Positions 27,242 through 35,187 of a stretch of 53,131 nt of DNA are shown in pieces. The position numbers and the translations under genes are program-made. Numbering within the stretch: position 1 is the stretch's first letter; each line of letters starts with the position of its first letter. The stretch is from Sinorhizobium saheli. GTDB taxonomy: Bacteria > Pseudomonadota > Alphaproteobacteria > Rhizobiales > Rhizobiaceae. The DNA is taken from contig NZ_LNQB01000053.1 of assembly GCF_001651875.1 (NCBI RefSeq), forward strand, positions 1-53,131. Direction: 5' to 3'. A model generated the notes under the pieces. That model was given only the letters and a program-made list of their open reading frames with translations. It did not search any database and had not been told where the DNA came from.

Positions 27242-27885
27242 CGAGGCTCAGTTCGGGAGACCGCCCACCGCGCCACCGTCTCGGCCACCGTCTTCAGGTG
27301 GTCGGCGGCGGAAAAGCCCGAGATGCTCTTGCGCGGCTTGAGGTCGTGGTCGCCGTCTTCGAGCCAGAGGATTTCGATCCGGTCGGAGAGCTCGTAGCCG
27401 GAGACCTCGGCACGGGTGCCGAACTCGTCGCGGGTGCCCTGGCAGATCAGCGTCGGCGTCCTGAGGTCGGCGAGGTGCTTCGTGCGAAGCTGCTCCGGCT
27501 TTCCCGGCGGATGGAAGGGATAGCCGAGGCAGAGGAGTCCGACGATCCGTCCGTCGGCGAGCAGGTCGTCGGCGACCATGCTCGCGACGCGCCCGCCCAT
27601 CGACTTGCCGCCGATCACGAGCGGGCCGTCGGCGCCGAGCGCGGCGACGGCCGCGCGGTATTCCGGATTGAGCGTCTCGGCGCGGGGCGGCGGCTTGCGG
27701 CCCTCCAGGCTCCGCCGCGCCGCCATATAGCCGAATTCGAAGCGGGCGATGCGAAGGCCCGCGGCGGCAAGCGCCTTTGCGGTCGCGGTCATCGAGGCCG
27801 AATCCATCGGCGCGCCGGCGCCGTGTGCGAGGAGAATGGTGACGGGCGCATCGTCGGGCCCGTCGAAAAGAAATTTTGCGTCCAT
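27238..27885 (-). CDS. Alpha/beta hydrolase of the Tex30/KANL3-like family
   Basis: The 215-aa protein has ILLAHGAGAPMDSASM (oxyanion region), the nucleophile elbow GGKSMGGRVAS with Ser near residue 94, and GDHDLKP near the C-terminus that would hold the catalytic His. Substrate unknown. The gene lies 87 bases after the BRCT/TPR gene and overlaps xthA by 4 bases, so it appears to be translated together with xthA. Its own ribosome site is weak. Confidence 0.83.
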   Translation of the reverse strand: MDAKFLFDGPDDAPVTILLAHGAGAPMDSASMTATAKALAAAGLRIARFEFGYMAARRSLEGRKPPPRAETLNPEYRAAVAALGADGPLVIGGKSMGGRVASMVADDLLADGRIVGLLCLGYPFHPPGKPEQLRTKHLADLRTPTLICQGTRDEFGTRAEVSGYELSDRIEILWLEDGDHDLKPRKSISGFSAADHLKTVAETVARWAVSRTEPR

Positions 27886-27972
27886 TCAAGCCAACCGTCC
27901 TGTCGCGTGCCCACTCAGCCGTAACGGGTCACGCGATGATCGAAAACGCTGCAGCAATCCCGGCGGATCCGG

Positions 27973-29061
27973 TCAGACGCGCCGTGCCGCAGGAAGGAGA
28001 TGAAGGTTCACGAATTGCACGCCGCGTTCGGCGGTCCGCGCCCATTCGGAGTCGCGGTCGAGCTCGAGATAGCGCAGCCACCAGCGGCGCGCCTCGGCGA
28101 GGTTGCCGGCATCGAACTCCAGCTTGGCGAGGTTGAAGACCGCATCGGCGTAGTCGCCGTCGAGTTCGATCGCCTTCGCCAGGTGCCGGCGGGCGGTGTC
28201 GGTGCGGCCGCGCTCGCTCATGAGGCCGGCGAGGTTGAACCAGGCCTCGACGAAGGCGGGATCGAGCTTGATGGCGCGCGCATAGTCGTGCGCCGCTTCC
28301 GCTTCGCGGCCGGCGGCCTTCAGGCAATTGGCGCGGTTGAAGGCGGCGACCGAGTCCGTGCGGTCGATGGCGAGATAGCGCTGGTAGTACGCGGCCGCCT
28401 CGTCGTAGTCGCCCGCCGCCTCGGCATCTTCGGCGCGAGCGAACAGGTCCTCGAGCTCGACATCGTCGGGGGTTGCGACATCGAGCAGCAATTGCCCGTC
28501 GAGTTCGCTCAGCCCCTCCGCGCGGCGCGCATAGATCGTGTCGGTGCCGTCGTGGTGCAGCGACAGCGCCGTGAGCGCGGCGACGTTCCCGGAGCGATGG
28601 ACCGAGCGCGCGATCGCGCTCCAGCCGGCGCCGCCGGCGATGAGGCCCGCATATTTCCGGGCGAGGATCAGGTCCCGGAACGAATAGGGTTCGCTGTCGT
28701 GCTCGAAGGCATCGAAGAGCGACAAGAGGTCGAGATGGCGCGGGGAAAGCCCCGACTGGTCGATCAGCGACTGCCGGGTCAGCGCCGGGGTTACCGGCAA
28801 AGTCGCGAGGCCGAGCAGGCGAAGAAAGCCGTTCTCGCTGAGCGCGCGCCGGCCACTCTCGGCGAGGCCCACAAAACGAGCCTCGATCTCGGCCTCGCCT
28901 GGTTTGGCAAGCAGGCTGCGGCCGAAGACGACAAAGGCGGTCTGCCGGGTTACGCCGCGGCGCAGATGCCCGCCCTTTCGTTCGACCGCGCGCGCCACCT
29001 GCCGCCGTGGAAAGGCGGCGAGCGTGCCGATGATGCCGAAGGTGTGGCCGAGAACCGCCAT
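27973..29061 (-). CDS. Putative end-joining accessory protein: BRCT-like + MerR-like HTH + TPR
   Basis: This 362-aa protein has three parts by eye. Residues 5-85 read like a BRCT domain: GHTFGIIGTLAAFPRRQVAR, a GG turn at 30-31, a VTRQTAFVVFG strand and the ending SENGFLRLL. Compare the BRCT of DNA ligase (GKTF..TGTL...GG...V...T..VV.G...). Residues 95-160 resemble a MerR-type helix-turn-helix with the YSFRDLILARKYAGLI segment. Residues 205-340 are tandem TPR repeats (for example YDEAAAYYQRYLAIDRTDS, then FVEAWFNLAGLMSERGRTD). The ATG overlaps the ku stop by one base (TGATG), so translation is coupled. Domain calls are mine, unsupported by a search; the BRCT call is the key one. I assign no proven function. 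Confidence 0.75.
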   Translation of the reverse strand: MAVLGHTFGIIGTLAAFPRRQVARAVERKGGHLRRGVTRQTAFVVFGRSLLAKPGEAEIEARFVGLAESGRRALSENGFLRLLGLATLPVTPALTRQSLIDQSGLSPRHLDLLSLFDAFEHDSEPYSFRDLILARKYAGLIAGGAGWSAIARSVHRSGNVAALTALSLHHDGTDTIYARRAEGLSELDGQLLLDVATPDDVELEDLFARAEDAEAAGDYDEAAAYYQRYLAIDRTDSVAAFNRANCLKAAGREAEAAHDYARAIKLDPAFVEAWFNLAGLMSERGRTDTARRHLAKAIELDGDYADAVFNLAKLEFDAGNLAEARRWWLRYLELDRDSEWARTAERGVQFVNLHLLPAARRV

Positions 29062-29942
29062 CAGGCTTTCTTCTTGGCGGTGGGCTTCGCCGGCGCGCGC
29101 TTGGCCGCGGTGCTCTTTGCAGCCGGCTTTGCGGCCGGTTCGGCCTTCGGCTTGCTCTTGGCGGGAGGCTTCGCCTGCGAAAGGCTCGCCTTCAGCGCAT
29201 CCATCAGGTTGATGACGTTGCCGCGTTCCGGCGCCTGCGCGATGATCGGCTTGTGACCCTTGAGCTTCTCGCGGATCATCTGCATCAGCGCGATCTCGTA
29301 GCGATCCTCGTATTTCTTCGGATCGAAGGTCGTCACCTTCTGCTCGATGAGCGCTTCGGCGAGCTGCAGCATTTCCGGATCGGGATTTCCGACCGGAACA
29401 TTGCCGAAATAATCCGCCGTGCCGCGCACTTCGTTGGGATTGCGCAAGGTGCAGACGAACATGCCGGTCTCTCGCGGACCGATGGTGACGATCCTCTCGC
29501 GGCTCGACAGCACGAGGCGGGCAATCGCCAGCTTGCCGGTCCGGCGGAGCGCTTCGCGCAGCACGATGAAGGTCTCCTCGGCCATCGCCCCGTCCGGCGC
29601 GAGGTAATAGGGCGTGTCGCGGTAGATGACGTCGACCGATTGCTCGTCGACGAAGGCCTCGATGTTCATCGTGTGGGTGGACTCGATCTTGACCCTCTCG
29701 AGATCGGCGTCCTCGATGATGATGTATTTCTTGTCCTCGTATTCGTAGCCCTTGACGAGGTCGGACCGCTCGACGAGGCCGAGCTCCGGATCGACGGGTT
29801 TCATGTTGATCCGGTTGTGGGTGTCCTTGTGGAGCTGATTGAAGGTGATGCGCTCGCTCGTGCTGGTGGCGGGATAGAGCCTTACCGGACAGCTCACGAG
29901 GCTGAGTCTGAGATAGCCTTTCCAACTTGCCCTGGGTGCCAT
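29061..29942 (-). CDS. ku: Ku protein, DNA end-binding factor of non-homologous end joining
   Basis: The 293-aa bacterial Ku homodimer subunit starts MAPRASWKGYLRLSLVSCPV, the typical family N-terminus. The Ku core spans about residues 10-210, with NQLHKDTHNRINMKPVD and YEYEDKKYIIIEDADLE. After a linker it ends in a Lys/Ala/Pro-rich tail (about 250-293), the basic extension that contacts DNA in other bacterial Ku proteins. It threads onto broken ends and recruits LigD. The ligD gene ends 25 bases upstream, and the BRCT/TPR gene overlaps its stop. Sinorhizobia often have more than one ku gene; which paralogue this is cannot be told here. Confidence 0.94.
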   Translation of the reverse strand: MAPRASWKGYLRLSLVSCPVRLYPATSTSERITFNQLHKDTHNRINMKPVDPELGLVERSDLVKGYEYEDKKYIIIEDADLERVKIESTHTMNIEAFVDEQSVDVIYRDTPYYLAPDGAMAEETFIVLREALRRTGKLAIARLVLSSRERIVTIGPRETGMFVCTLRNPNEVRGTADYFGNVPVGNPDPEMLQLAEALIEQKVTTFDPKKYEDRYEIALMQMIREKLKGHKPIIAQAPERGNVINLMDALKASLSQAKPPAKSKPKAEPAAKPAAKSTAAKRAPAKPTAKKKA

Positions 29943-29967
29943 GGTGGTCTCCTACGCGGCACTACGA

Positions 29968-32421
29968 TTACTTTCCCGTCTCGGATAGAAGCGGCAGTTC
30001 CCTGGCGAAGTCGCCGATATCGGCCCAGGGGTCGCCGGATGTGGCCAGCAGGCCCGGCAGCGAAGAATAGTTCAAATCCCCCGGAGCGTCGATAGCTTCG
30101 AGATCGGCCCAGCTCACGGGCGTCGAGGCCGGCAGGTTCGTGCGGGCGCGCAGCGAGTAGGGCGCGGCCCAGGTGTGGCCGCGGGCGTTGCGGTGGAAGT
30201 CGATGAAGATGCGCCTGACGCGGTTGCCCTTGCCCATGGTGGTGGTGAAGGTCTGGGGCGCGGTCGCCACGAGACGTTCGGCGATCGCGCTCGTCGCCTG
30301 GTGCGTCCTCTTCCAGTTGAGCCTCGGTTCGACCGGCGCGACGAGGTGGACCCCCTTGCCGCCCGAGGTCTTGACGAAGGGGACGAGTCCGAGCGCCTCC
30401 AACTCCGCCTTGATGTGGACGGCCGCCTCGACCACTTCCCGCCAGTCGATGCCTTCGCCGGGATCGAGGTCGAAGACGATGCGGTCCGGCCTGTCGAGGA
30501 GCCTGCGCGTCGTTCCCCAGCAATGGAATTCGATGACGCCGAACTGCGCCAGCGCCAGATATCCCTTTGCATCCTCCACCGCCAGGTAGGACTTCGCCTC
30601 GCCTTCCGCATTGGTGGATGGGAAGGACGCGACGGAAGACGGCATGCCGGTGAAGGGATGACGCTGGAAGAAGCAATCTTCAGGTTTTCCCGTCGGGCAG
30701 CGCACGAGCGAAACCGGGCGACCGAGGATATGCGGCAGCATGAAATCGCCGACCATCGCGTAATAGACGGCGACGTCGAGCTTGGTCGCGCCGGACTTGC
30801 CGAAGAGGCGGCGGGTCGGATTGGTGATCGTGATGCCCGCGAGGTCGGCGTCCGAGATCAGCCGCTTTCGCGACGCCGCGACCGGTGTCGACAGTTCCAC
30901 GTCGCGCAGCCCCTTGAAGACGGGATGGCGGAGCAGATTGTCCGCCGTCCTGTTGCCGTAGTGAACGTGGGCCCTCAGCACCGGCCGCACCCAGATGATC
31001 TCCTTCGGCGCCCCCTCGAGCGGCACCGCGCCGTCGCGGAGCGGCTGCAGCCGCGCGAGCAACTGCTTCAGCATCAGGGCGTCGAAGCCTGTGCCGACCT
31101 TGCCGCGGTAGTGCAACTCGCCGTCTTCCCATTCGCCGAGCGCCAGCGCCGCCAGGCCCTCTGCGGCCTCGGACACCGTGTAGCCGGCGATAACGAAGTC
31201 ACCGGTCTGCAGCGCCTTCGTCTTGGTCCAGGTTTTGGATCGGCCGCTCCGGTAGGGCGCCGAGACGCGCTTCGAGATGATCCCTTCGAGGCCCATCGCG
31301 CAGGCCTGGTCGTAGAGCGGGCGCCCGTCACCGACGACATGGTCGCTGAACTGGATCGCCGAGCGGCTCGATATTTGGCCCGCAAGCAATCGCTTCAAGA
31401 GCGCCTTTCGCTTTTCGAGCGGTGCGCCGGAAAGGTTCCAGCCGTTGAGGTGGAGGAGGTCAAAGGCGTAGAAGACGAGCTTGTTGCCGGCGCCGGTGGA
31501 AAGCGCCTCCTGCAGCAGCGCGAAGCGGCTGATCCCCCCATCTTCGAGCACGACGATTTCGCCGTCGATGATCGCATCCCGGCACGGCAGGCCCCGGAAT
31601 GCCTCCGGCAGGTCGCCGTAGCGCTTCGTCCAGTCGAGCCCTCCGCGGGTGATGAGGCGCACCGTGCCGCCGGCGAGGTGCGCCATGGTGCGATAGCCGT
31701 CGAACTTGATCTCGTGCAGCCAGCCTTGTCCGGCGTCCGGCGGGGCGGCCGTCTGCGTCGCCAGCTGCGGTTCGAGGCGTTCCGGGGCGGCGCCCTTGAC
31801 TGCGCCGGGAAGGGCGCCGGGATTGAGCCTGACCGGCTTCGGCGGCGCCTTCGCTTCTTCCGCCAGTTCCTCGATGCGTCGCCCGGTTTTGACGCTTTCC
31901 GGCCGGGCGGCGAGGATATCGAGCGAGGCATCGGCGGCAGGATCGCGCTCCTTGAACAGGAGCCAGTTGCGGACCTTGTCCTCGCCGGGCCTGGGCTTCA
32001 GCCGCGTCAGCATCCAGCCGCCATTCAACTTCTCGCCGGCAAGACGAAACTTGAAGGCACCCTTGCGCAGGCTCTCCTCGACATCGTCCATCGGCGCCCA
32101 GACGCCGCGATCCCAGACGATCATCGGGCCGCCGCCATATTCGCCTTCGGGGATCACGCCCTCGAAGTCGATATAGTCGAGCGGGTGATCCTCGGTTTCC
32201 ACCGCCAGCCGCTTGTCGGCCGGATTGAGCGACGGCCCCTTCGGAACCGCCCAGCTCTTCAGCACGCCGCCGACCTCGAGCCTCAGATCATAATGGTCCG
32301 CGGTCGCATGGTGCTTGTGCACGACGAAGCGATTGCCGTCGCCGGCGGGACTTCCGACCGGCTCCGGCGTCTTCGAAAAATCCCGCTTCCTGCGGTAGGC
32401 CTCAAGCTTCGACGTCGCCAT
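29968..32421 (-). CDS. ligD: Multifunctional ATP-dependent DNA ligase LigD
   Basis: The 817-aa protein carries all three LigD activities, in the order phosphoesterase - ligase - polymerase. The phosphoesterase domain (about 20-165) has HHATADHYDLRLEV. The ligase domain (about 215-500) has EIKFDGYR with the adenylated Lys near residue 239, and DGEIVVL. The polymerase/primase domain (about 530-800) has FDLDPGEGIDW and SGGKGVHLV. It seals double-strand breaks with Ku. I start at ATG 32421; a TTG at 32457 is possible but adds poorly conserved residues. No clear ribosome site is visible for either. It is the first gene of the end-joining operon. Confidence 0.94.
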   Translation of the reverse strand: MATSKLEAYRRKRDFSKTPEPVGSPAGDGNRFVVHKHHATADHYDLRLEVGGVLKSWAVPKGPSLNPADKRLAVETEDHPLDYIDFEGVIPEGEYGGGPMIVWDRGVWAPMDDVEESLRKGAFKFRLAGEKLNGGWMLTRLKPRPGEDKVRNWLLFKERDPAADASLDILAARPESVKTGRRIEELAEEAKAPPKPVRLNPGALPGAVKGAAPERLEPQLATQTAAPPDAGQGWLHEIKFDGYRTMAHLAGGTVRLITRGGLDWTKRYGDLPEAFRGLPCRDAIIDGEIVVLEDGGISRFALLQEALSTGAGNKLVFYAFDLLHLNGWNLSGAPLEKRKALLKRLLAGQISSRSAIQFSDHVVGDGRPLYDQACAMGLEGIISKRVSAPYRSGRSKTWTKTKALQTGDFVIAGYTVSEAAEGLAALALGEWEDGELHYRGKVGTGFDALMLKQLLARLQPLRDGAVPLEGAPKEIIWVRPVLRAHVHYGNRTADNLLRHPVFKGLRDVELSTPVAASRKRLISDADLAGITITNPTRRLFGKSGATKLDVAVYYAMVGDFMLPHILGRPVSLVRCPTGKPEDCFFQRHPFTGMPSSVASFPSTNAEGEAKSYLAVEDAKGYLALAQFGVIEFHCWGTTRRLLDRPDRIVFDLDPGEGIDWREVVEAAVHIKAELEALGLVPFVKTSGGKGVHLVAPVEPRLNWKRTHQATSAIAERLVATAPQTFTTTMGKGNRVRRIFIDFHRNARGHTWAAPYSLRARTNLPASTPVSWADLEAIDAPGDLNYSSLPGLLATSGDPWADIGDFARELPLLSETGK

Positions 32422-32488
32422 CGTGTCAAGGCTATGGCTTATACCGCTCGGCCGCAATATCCGCGGCCGCCATGGTCAGTTTTGCGGC

Positions 32489-32665
32489 AAACCCCCTCTG
32501 GCCTGCCGGCCATCTCCCCCACAAGGGGGAGACGATTCGCGGTTGAGCCCCCGCCTTCGATTGAAGCGCTTCGGCAGCCGGAAGGCTCCAGTGGAGGCGC
32601 GAAGCGTGCCACAGATTTTCTCCCCCCTTGTCGGAAAGATGGCCGGCAGGCCAGAGGGGGTAACA
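32489..32665. repeat. GC-rich hairpin repeat, family B (copy 4)
   Basis: The outer arms CCCCCTCTGGCCTGCCGGCC and GGCCGGCAGGCCAGAGGGGG are perfect complements nearly 140 bases apart. Inner hairpins of the CTCCCCCACAAGGGGGAG type lie within. It lies upstream of ligD and downstream of the ureidoglycine aminohydrolase gene. Confidence 0.75.
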
Positions 32666-32681
32666 ACAGCCGCTCAGCCGC

Positions 32682-33503
32682 TCACGCCGCTCCAAGCTTC
32701 ATATGCCGGTTGACGTCCTTGTAGAGCAGGTAGCGGAACTTGCCCGGTCCGCCGGCATAGCAGGCCTGGGGGCAGAAGGCCCTGAGCCACATATAGTCAC
32801 CGGCTTCCACCTCCACCCAATCGTTGTTGAGCCGGTACACCGCCTTGCCTTCGAGCACGTAGAGGCCATGCTCCATCACATGGGTTTCCATGAAGGGGAT
32901 GGTGCCGCCGGGCTCGAAGGTGACGATGGTCACATGCATGTCGTGGCGCATGTCCGAAGGATCGACGAAGCGGGTCGTCGCCCAGCGGCCGTCGGTCTCC
33001 GGCATCGGCGCAGGTTTCACCTCCCGCTCGTTGGTGACGATCGGCTCGGGAAGCGGGATGCCGTCGACCCTCTCATAGGCCTTGCGGATCCAGTGGAAGC
33101 GTGTCGGGGCGCCCGACTCGTTTCTGAGGCTCCATTCGGTGCCGGGCGGGATGAAGGCGTAGCCGCCGGATTGCATCCGGTGCGATTCGCCGGCGATCGT
33201 CAGGCGGAATTCGCCGTCGACGACGAACAGCACAGCCTCGGCGCGCGGGTCCGTTTCCGGCCGCTCGCTGCCGCCGGAGGAGCCGACCTCCATGATGTAC
33301 TGCGAGAAGGTCTCGGCGAAGCCGGAGAGCGGGCGCGACAGGACCCAGAGCCGCGTATTCGTCCAGAACGGCAGGTAGCTCGTCACGATGTCGCGCATAA
33401 CGCCCTTGGGGATGACCGCATAGGCCTCGGTGAACACGGCCCGGTCCGTCAGCAGGTTTGATTGAGGAGGATGACCTCCCTCGGGGAAATAGTACTTTTG
33501 CAT
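32682..33503 (-). CDS. (S)-ureidoglycine aminohydrolase
   Basis: The 273-aa bicupin protein would convert (S)-ureidoglycine to (S)-ureidoglycolate and ammonia, a step in allantoate breakdown. It starts MQKYYFPEGGHPPQSNLLTD with the family's VIPKGVMRDIVTSYLPFW shortly after. The first cupin is at about 75-130. The second cupin, at about 185-260, has the metal-site pattern MEHGLYVLEGKAVYRLN and EAGDYMWLRAFCPQACYAGG. The product feeds AllA (encoded at 42287) to give glyoxylate for gcl. It lies downstream of the DctA-type transporter gene, separated by two hairpins. Confidence 0.88.
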   Translation of the reverse strand: MQKYYFPEGGHPPQSNLLTDRAVFTEAYAVIPKGVMRDIVTSYLPFWTNTRLWVLSRPLSGFAETFSQYIMEVGSSGGSERPETDPRAEAVLFVVDGEFRLTIAGESHRMQSGGYAFIPPGTEWSLRNESGAPTRFHWIRKAYERVDGIPLPEPIVTNEREVKPAPMPETDGRWATTRFVDPSDMRHDMHVTIVTFEPGGTIPFMETHVMEHGLYVLEGKAVYRLNNDWVEVEAGDYMWLRAFCPQACYAGGPGKFRYLLYKDVNRHMKLGAA

Positions 33504-33542
33504 TTTGGTTTCCTAACGAGGCTCCCGTGAGCGATCTTCGGG

Positions 33543-33631
33543 TTGGAGCGGAATGCGCTCGCGTCCCGCTCCAAATTAGAGTCGATCACCTTCATGATTT
33601 CAGGTCCACCAGACCTGAAATCATCGTGATC
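33543..33631. repeat. Two consecutive hairpins between transporter and aminohydrolase genes
   Basis: The first hairpin has arms TTGGAGCGG and CCGCTCCAA (33543-33574). The second, 33584-33631, is long: GATCAC, then ATGATTTCAGGTC, loop CACCA, then GACCTGAAATCAT, then GTGATC, with small bulges. The outer part overlaps the stop codon of the transporter gene. Similar GATTT(C/T)AGGTC hairpins recur in rhizobial genomes. No T-run, so a stability or processing element is more likely than a terminator. Confidence 0.65.
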
Positions 33632-34959
33632 TAGTGCGTGCCCGCCGGATGAGCGAGGGCGGAGGTCGCGACAGGGTCGAACGCCGGCGATGGCTCGACC
33701 GCAGTCTCTTCGCCGTTGAGCACGCGGTGGGCCTGTTCGCGGTCGATATCGCCCTCCCACACCGCGATGACCACGGCGGCCACGCAATTGCCTATCAGGT
33801 TGCCGAGCGCCCGGGCAATGCCGACGAACCAGTCGACCGACAGTACGAGGACGAGCCCTATCGCCGGTATCACCGGAATTGCTGAAAGTGTTGCAGCCAG
33901 AACGACGATTGCCGAACCTGGGATTCCGTGCGCCCCTTTCGAGGTGAGCAGCGCCACGCCGAGGATCAGCATGAGGTCGCCCGCTGCCAGCGGCGTGTTG
34001 GTCGCCTGCGCGATGAACACGGCGGCGAGGGTGAGATAGATGGAGAAGGCGTCGAGATTGAAGGAGTAGCCGGTCGGGATGACCAGGCCGACTGTGGAAT
34101 CCTTGATGCCCAACCGCTCGAGCTTGCGCATGACCTGGGGCAGAACGCTGTCCGACGAGGTGGTCGCGAGAACGATCATCAGTTCCTCGCGCAGATAGGC
34201 CAGGAACTTGAAGAGGCTGAAGCCGGCGAGCCGCATGATGAGGCCGAGCACGCCGACGACGAAGATGATGATCGTCGCGTAGAGCAGGACAAGCAGGTAG
34301 CCAAGCTGCTGCAGCGAGCCGATGCCGTATTTGCCGACCGTATAGGCGATGGCGCCGAAGACGCCGACCGGCGCCAGCCGGACGATGAAGCCGATCACCT
34401 TGAAGAGCACCTGCGTCGTCTGGTCGATCACCTCCGCGACGAGCTTGCCGCGCTCGCCGACGAGGCAAAGGGCCGCGCCGAAGAGGACGGCGAAGAGCAG
34501 CACCTGCAGCACGTCGCCCTTGGCAAAGGCATCGACGACCGTGGTCGGAATGATCCGCAGCAGGAAGTCGACGGTGCCGGTGACCTGGGAAACCTTCTCC
34601 GTATAGGAGTTCAAGGCGCTGCCGTCGAGGCTCGTCGGATCGATGTTCATGCCGTGCCCGGGACCGAAGACATAGGCGGCGACAAGCCCCATGAGGAGCG
34701 CGATCGTGGTCACGGCCTCGAAATAGATGAGGGATTTCAGACCGACGCGCCCGACCTTCCGGAGGTCGCCGGCGCTGACGATGCCGTGAACGACGACGCC
34801 GAAAACGAGCGGCGCGATGACCATCCGGATCAGCTTGATGAAGCCGTCGCCGAGCGGCTTCAACTGCGATGCGAATTCCGGCGAGACGACGCCGACGAGA
34901 ATGCCCAGGACGAGGGCGATGACGACCTGCCCGAACAGGGATTTTCCAAACTTGCGCAT
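33631..34959 (-). CDS. Dicarboxylate/amino acid:cation symporter, DctA-type (DAACS family)
   Basis: The 442-aa membrane protein has eight or so hydrophobic segments, beginning LFGQVVIALVLGILVGVVSP. It shows the family's re-entrant and binding elements: LATTSSDSVLPQVMRKLERLG (serine-rich hairpin 1), GYSFNLDAFSIYLTLAAVFIAQATNTPL (the NxD substrate/cation site region) and TSKGAHGIPGSA (hairpin 2). It imports C4-dicarboxylates or related acids. Context suggests a ureide- or glyoxylate-pathway acid rather than the symbiotic DctA role. The ATG at 34959 follows GGGAGGAAG. Divergent from a LysR gene, which probably controls it. Confidence 0.9.
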   Translation of the reverse strand: MRKFGKSLFGQVVIALVLGILVGVVSPEFASQLKPLGDGFIKLIRMVIAPLVFGVVVHGIVSAGDLRKVGRVGLKSLIYFEAVTTIALLMGLVAAYVFGPGHGMNIDPTSLDGSALNSYTEKVSQVTGTVDFLLRIIPTTVVDAFAKGDVLQVLLFAVLFGAALCLVGERGKLVAEVIDQTTQVLFKVIGFIVRLAPVGVFGAIAYTVGKYGIGSLQQLGYLLVLLYATIIIFVVGVLGLIMRLAGFSLFKFLAYLREELMIVLATTSSDSVLPQVMRKLERLGIKDSTVGLVIPTGYSFNLDAFSIYLTLAAVFIAQATNTPLAAGDLMLILGVALLTSKGAHGIPGSAIVVLAATLSAIPVIPAIGLVLVLSVDWFVGIARALGNLIGNCVAAVVIAVWEGDIDREQAHRVLNGEETAVEPSPAFDPVATSALAHPAGTH

Positions 34960-35118
34960 ATGCTTCCTCCCAGAAAGCTTGATGGCCGCTCCGTTCGGCC
35001 GATCTGCTGCATGTTCCGCCACGCCGAGCCAGGGTTCGGGAAGGGCGGAAGGCATCGACCCCGGTTCGCGCACCTCCTCGCAAGACCCCGGCCGATCGTG
35101 GTGGATAAGGTTGGGGCT

Positions 35119-35144
35119 TGATCGATCATACGTCCAATATATTG
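35119..35144. promoter_or_regulatory. Candidate LysR-type operator in divergent promoter
   Basis: Two perfect palindromes, TGATCGATCA (35119-35128) and CAATATATTG (35135-35144), are 6 bp apart, about 45 bp upstream of the LysR start and about 160 bp upstream of the transporter start. LysR proteins often bind such paired sites in divergent promoters. No direct evidence that these are the sites. Confidence 0.4.
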
Positions 35145-35187
35145 TTCGACTTGATCGAGACGTTCAGCATATGGAAAGGAGGCCGCG

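Noticed and set aside
28960..29925. A long open minus-strand frame that extends the BRCT/TPR protein upstream through ku to 650 aa
   Set aside because: The added residues (rich in Arg, His, Gln, Ser) are the ku gene read in another frame; the true start is the ATG overlapping the ku stop at 29061.
33631..34959. Naming the DctA-type carrier as the symbiotic dctA
   Set aside because: The gene is next to a LysR gene, not to dctB/dctD, and no sigma-54 promoter was seen; only the family is supported.
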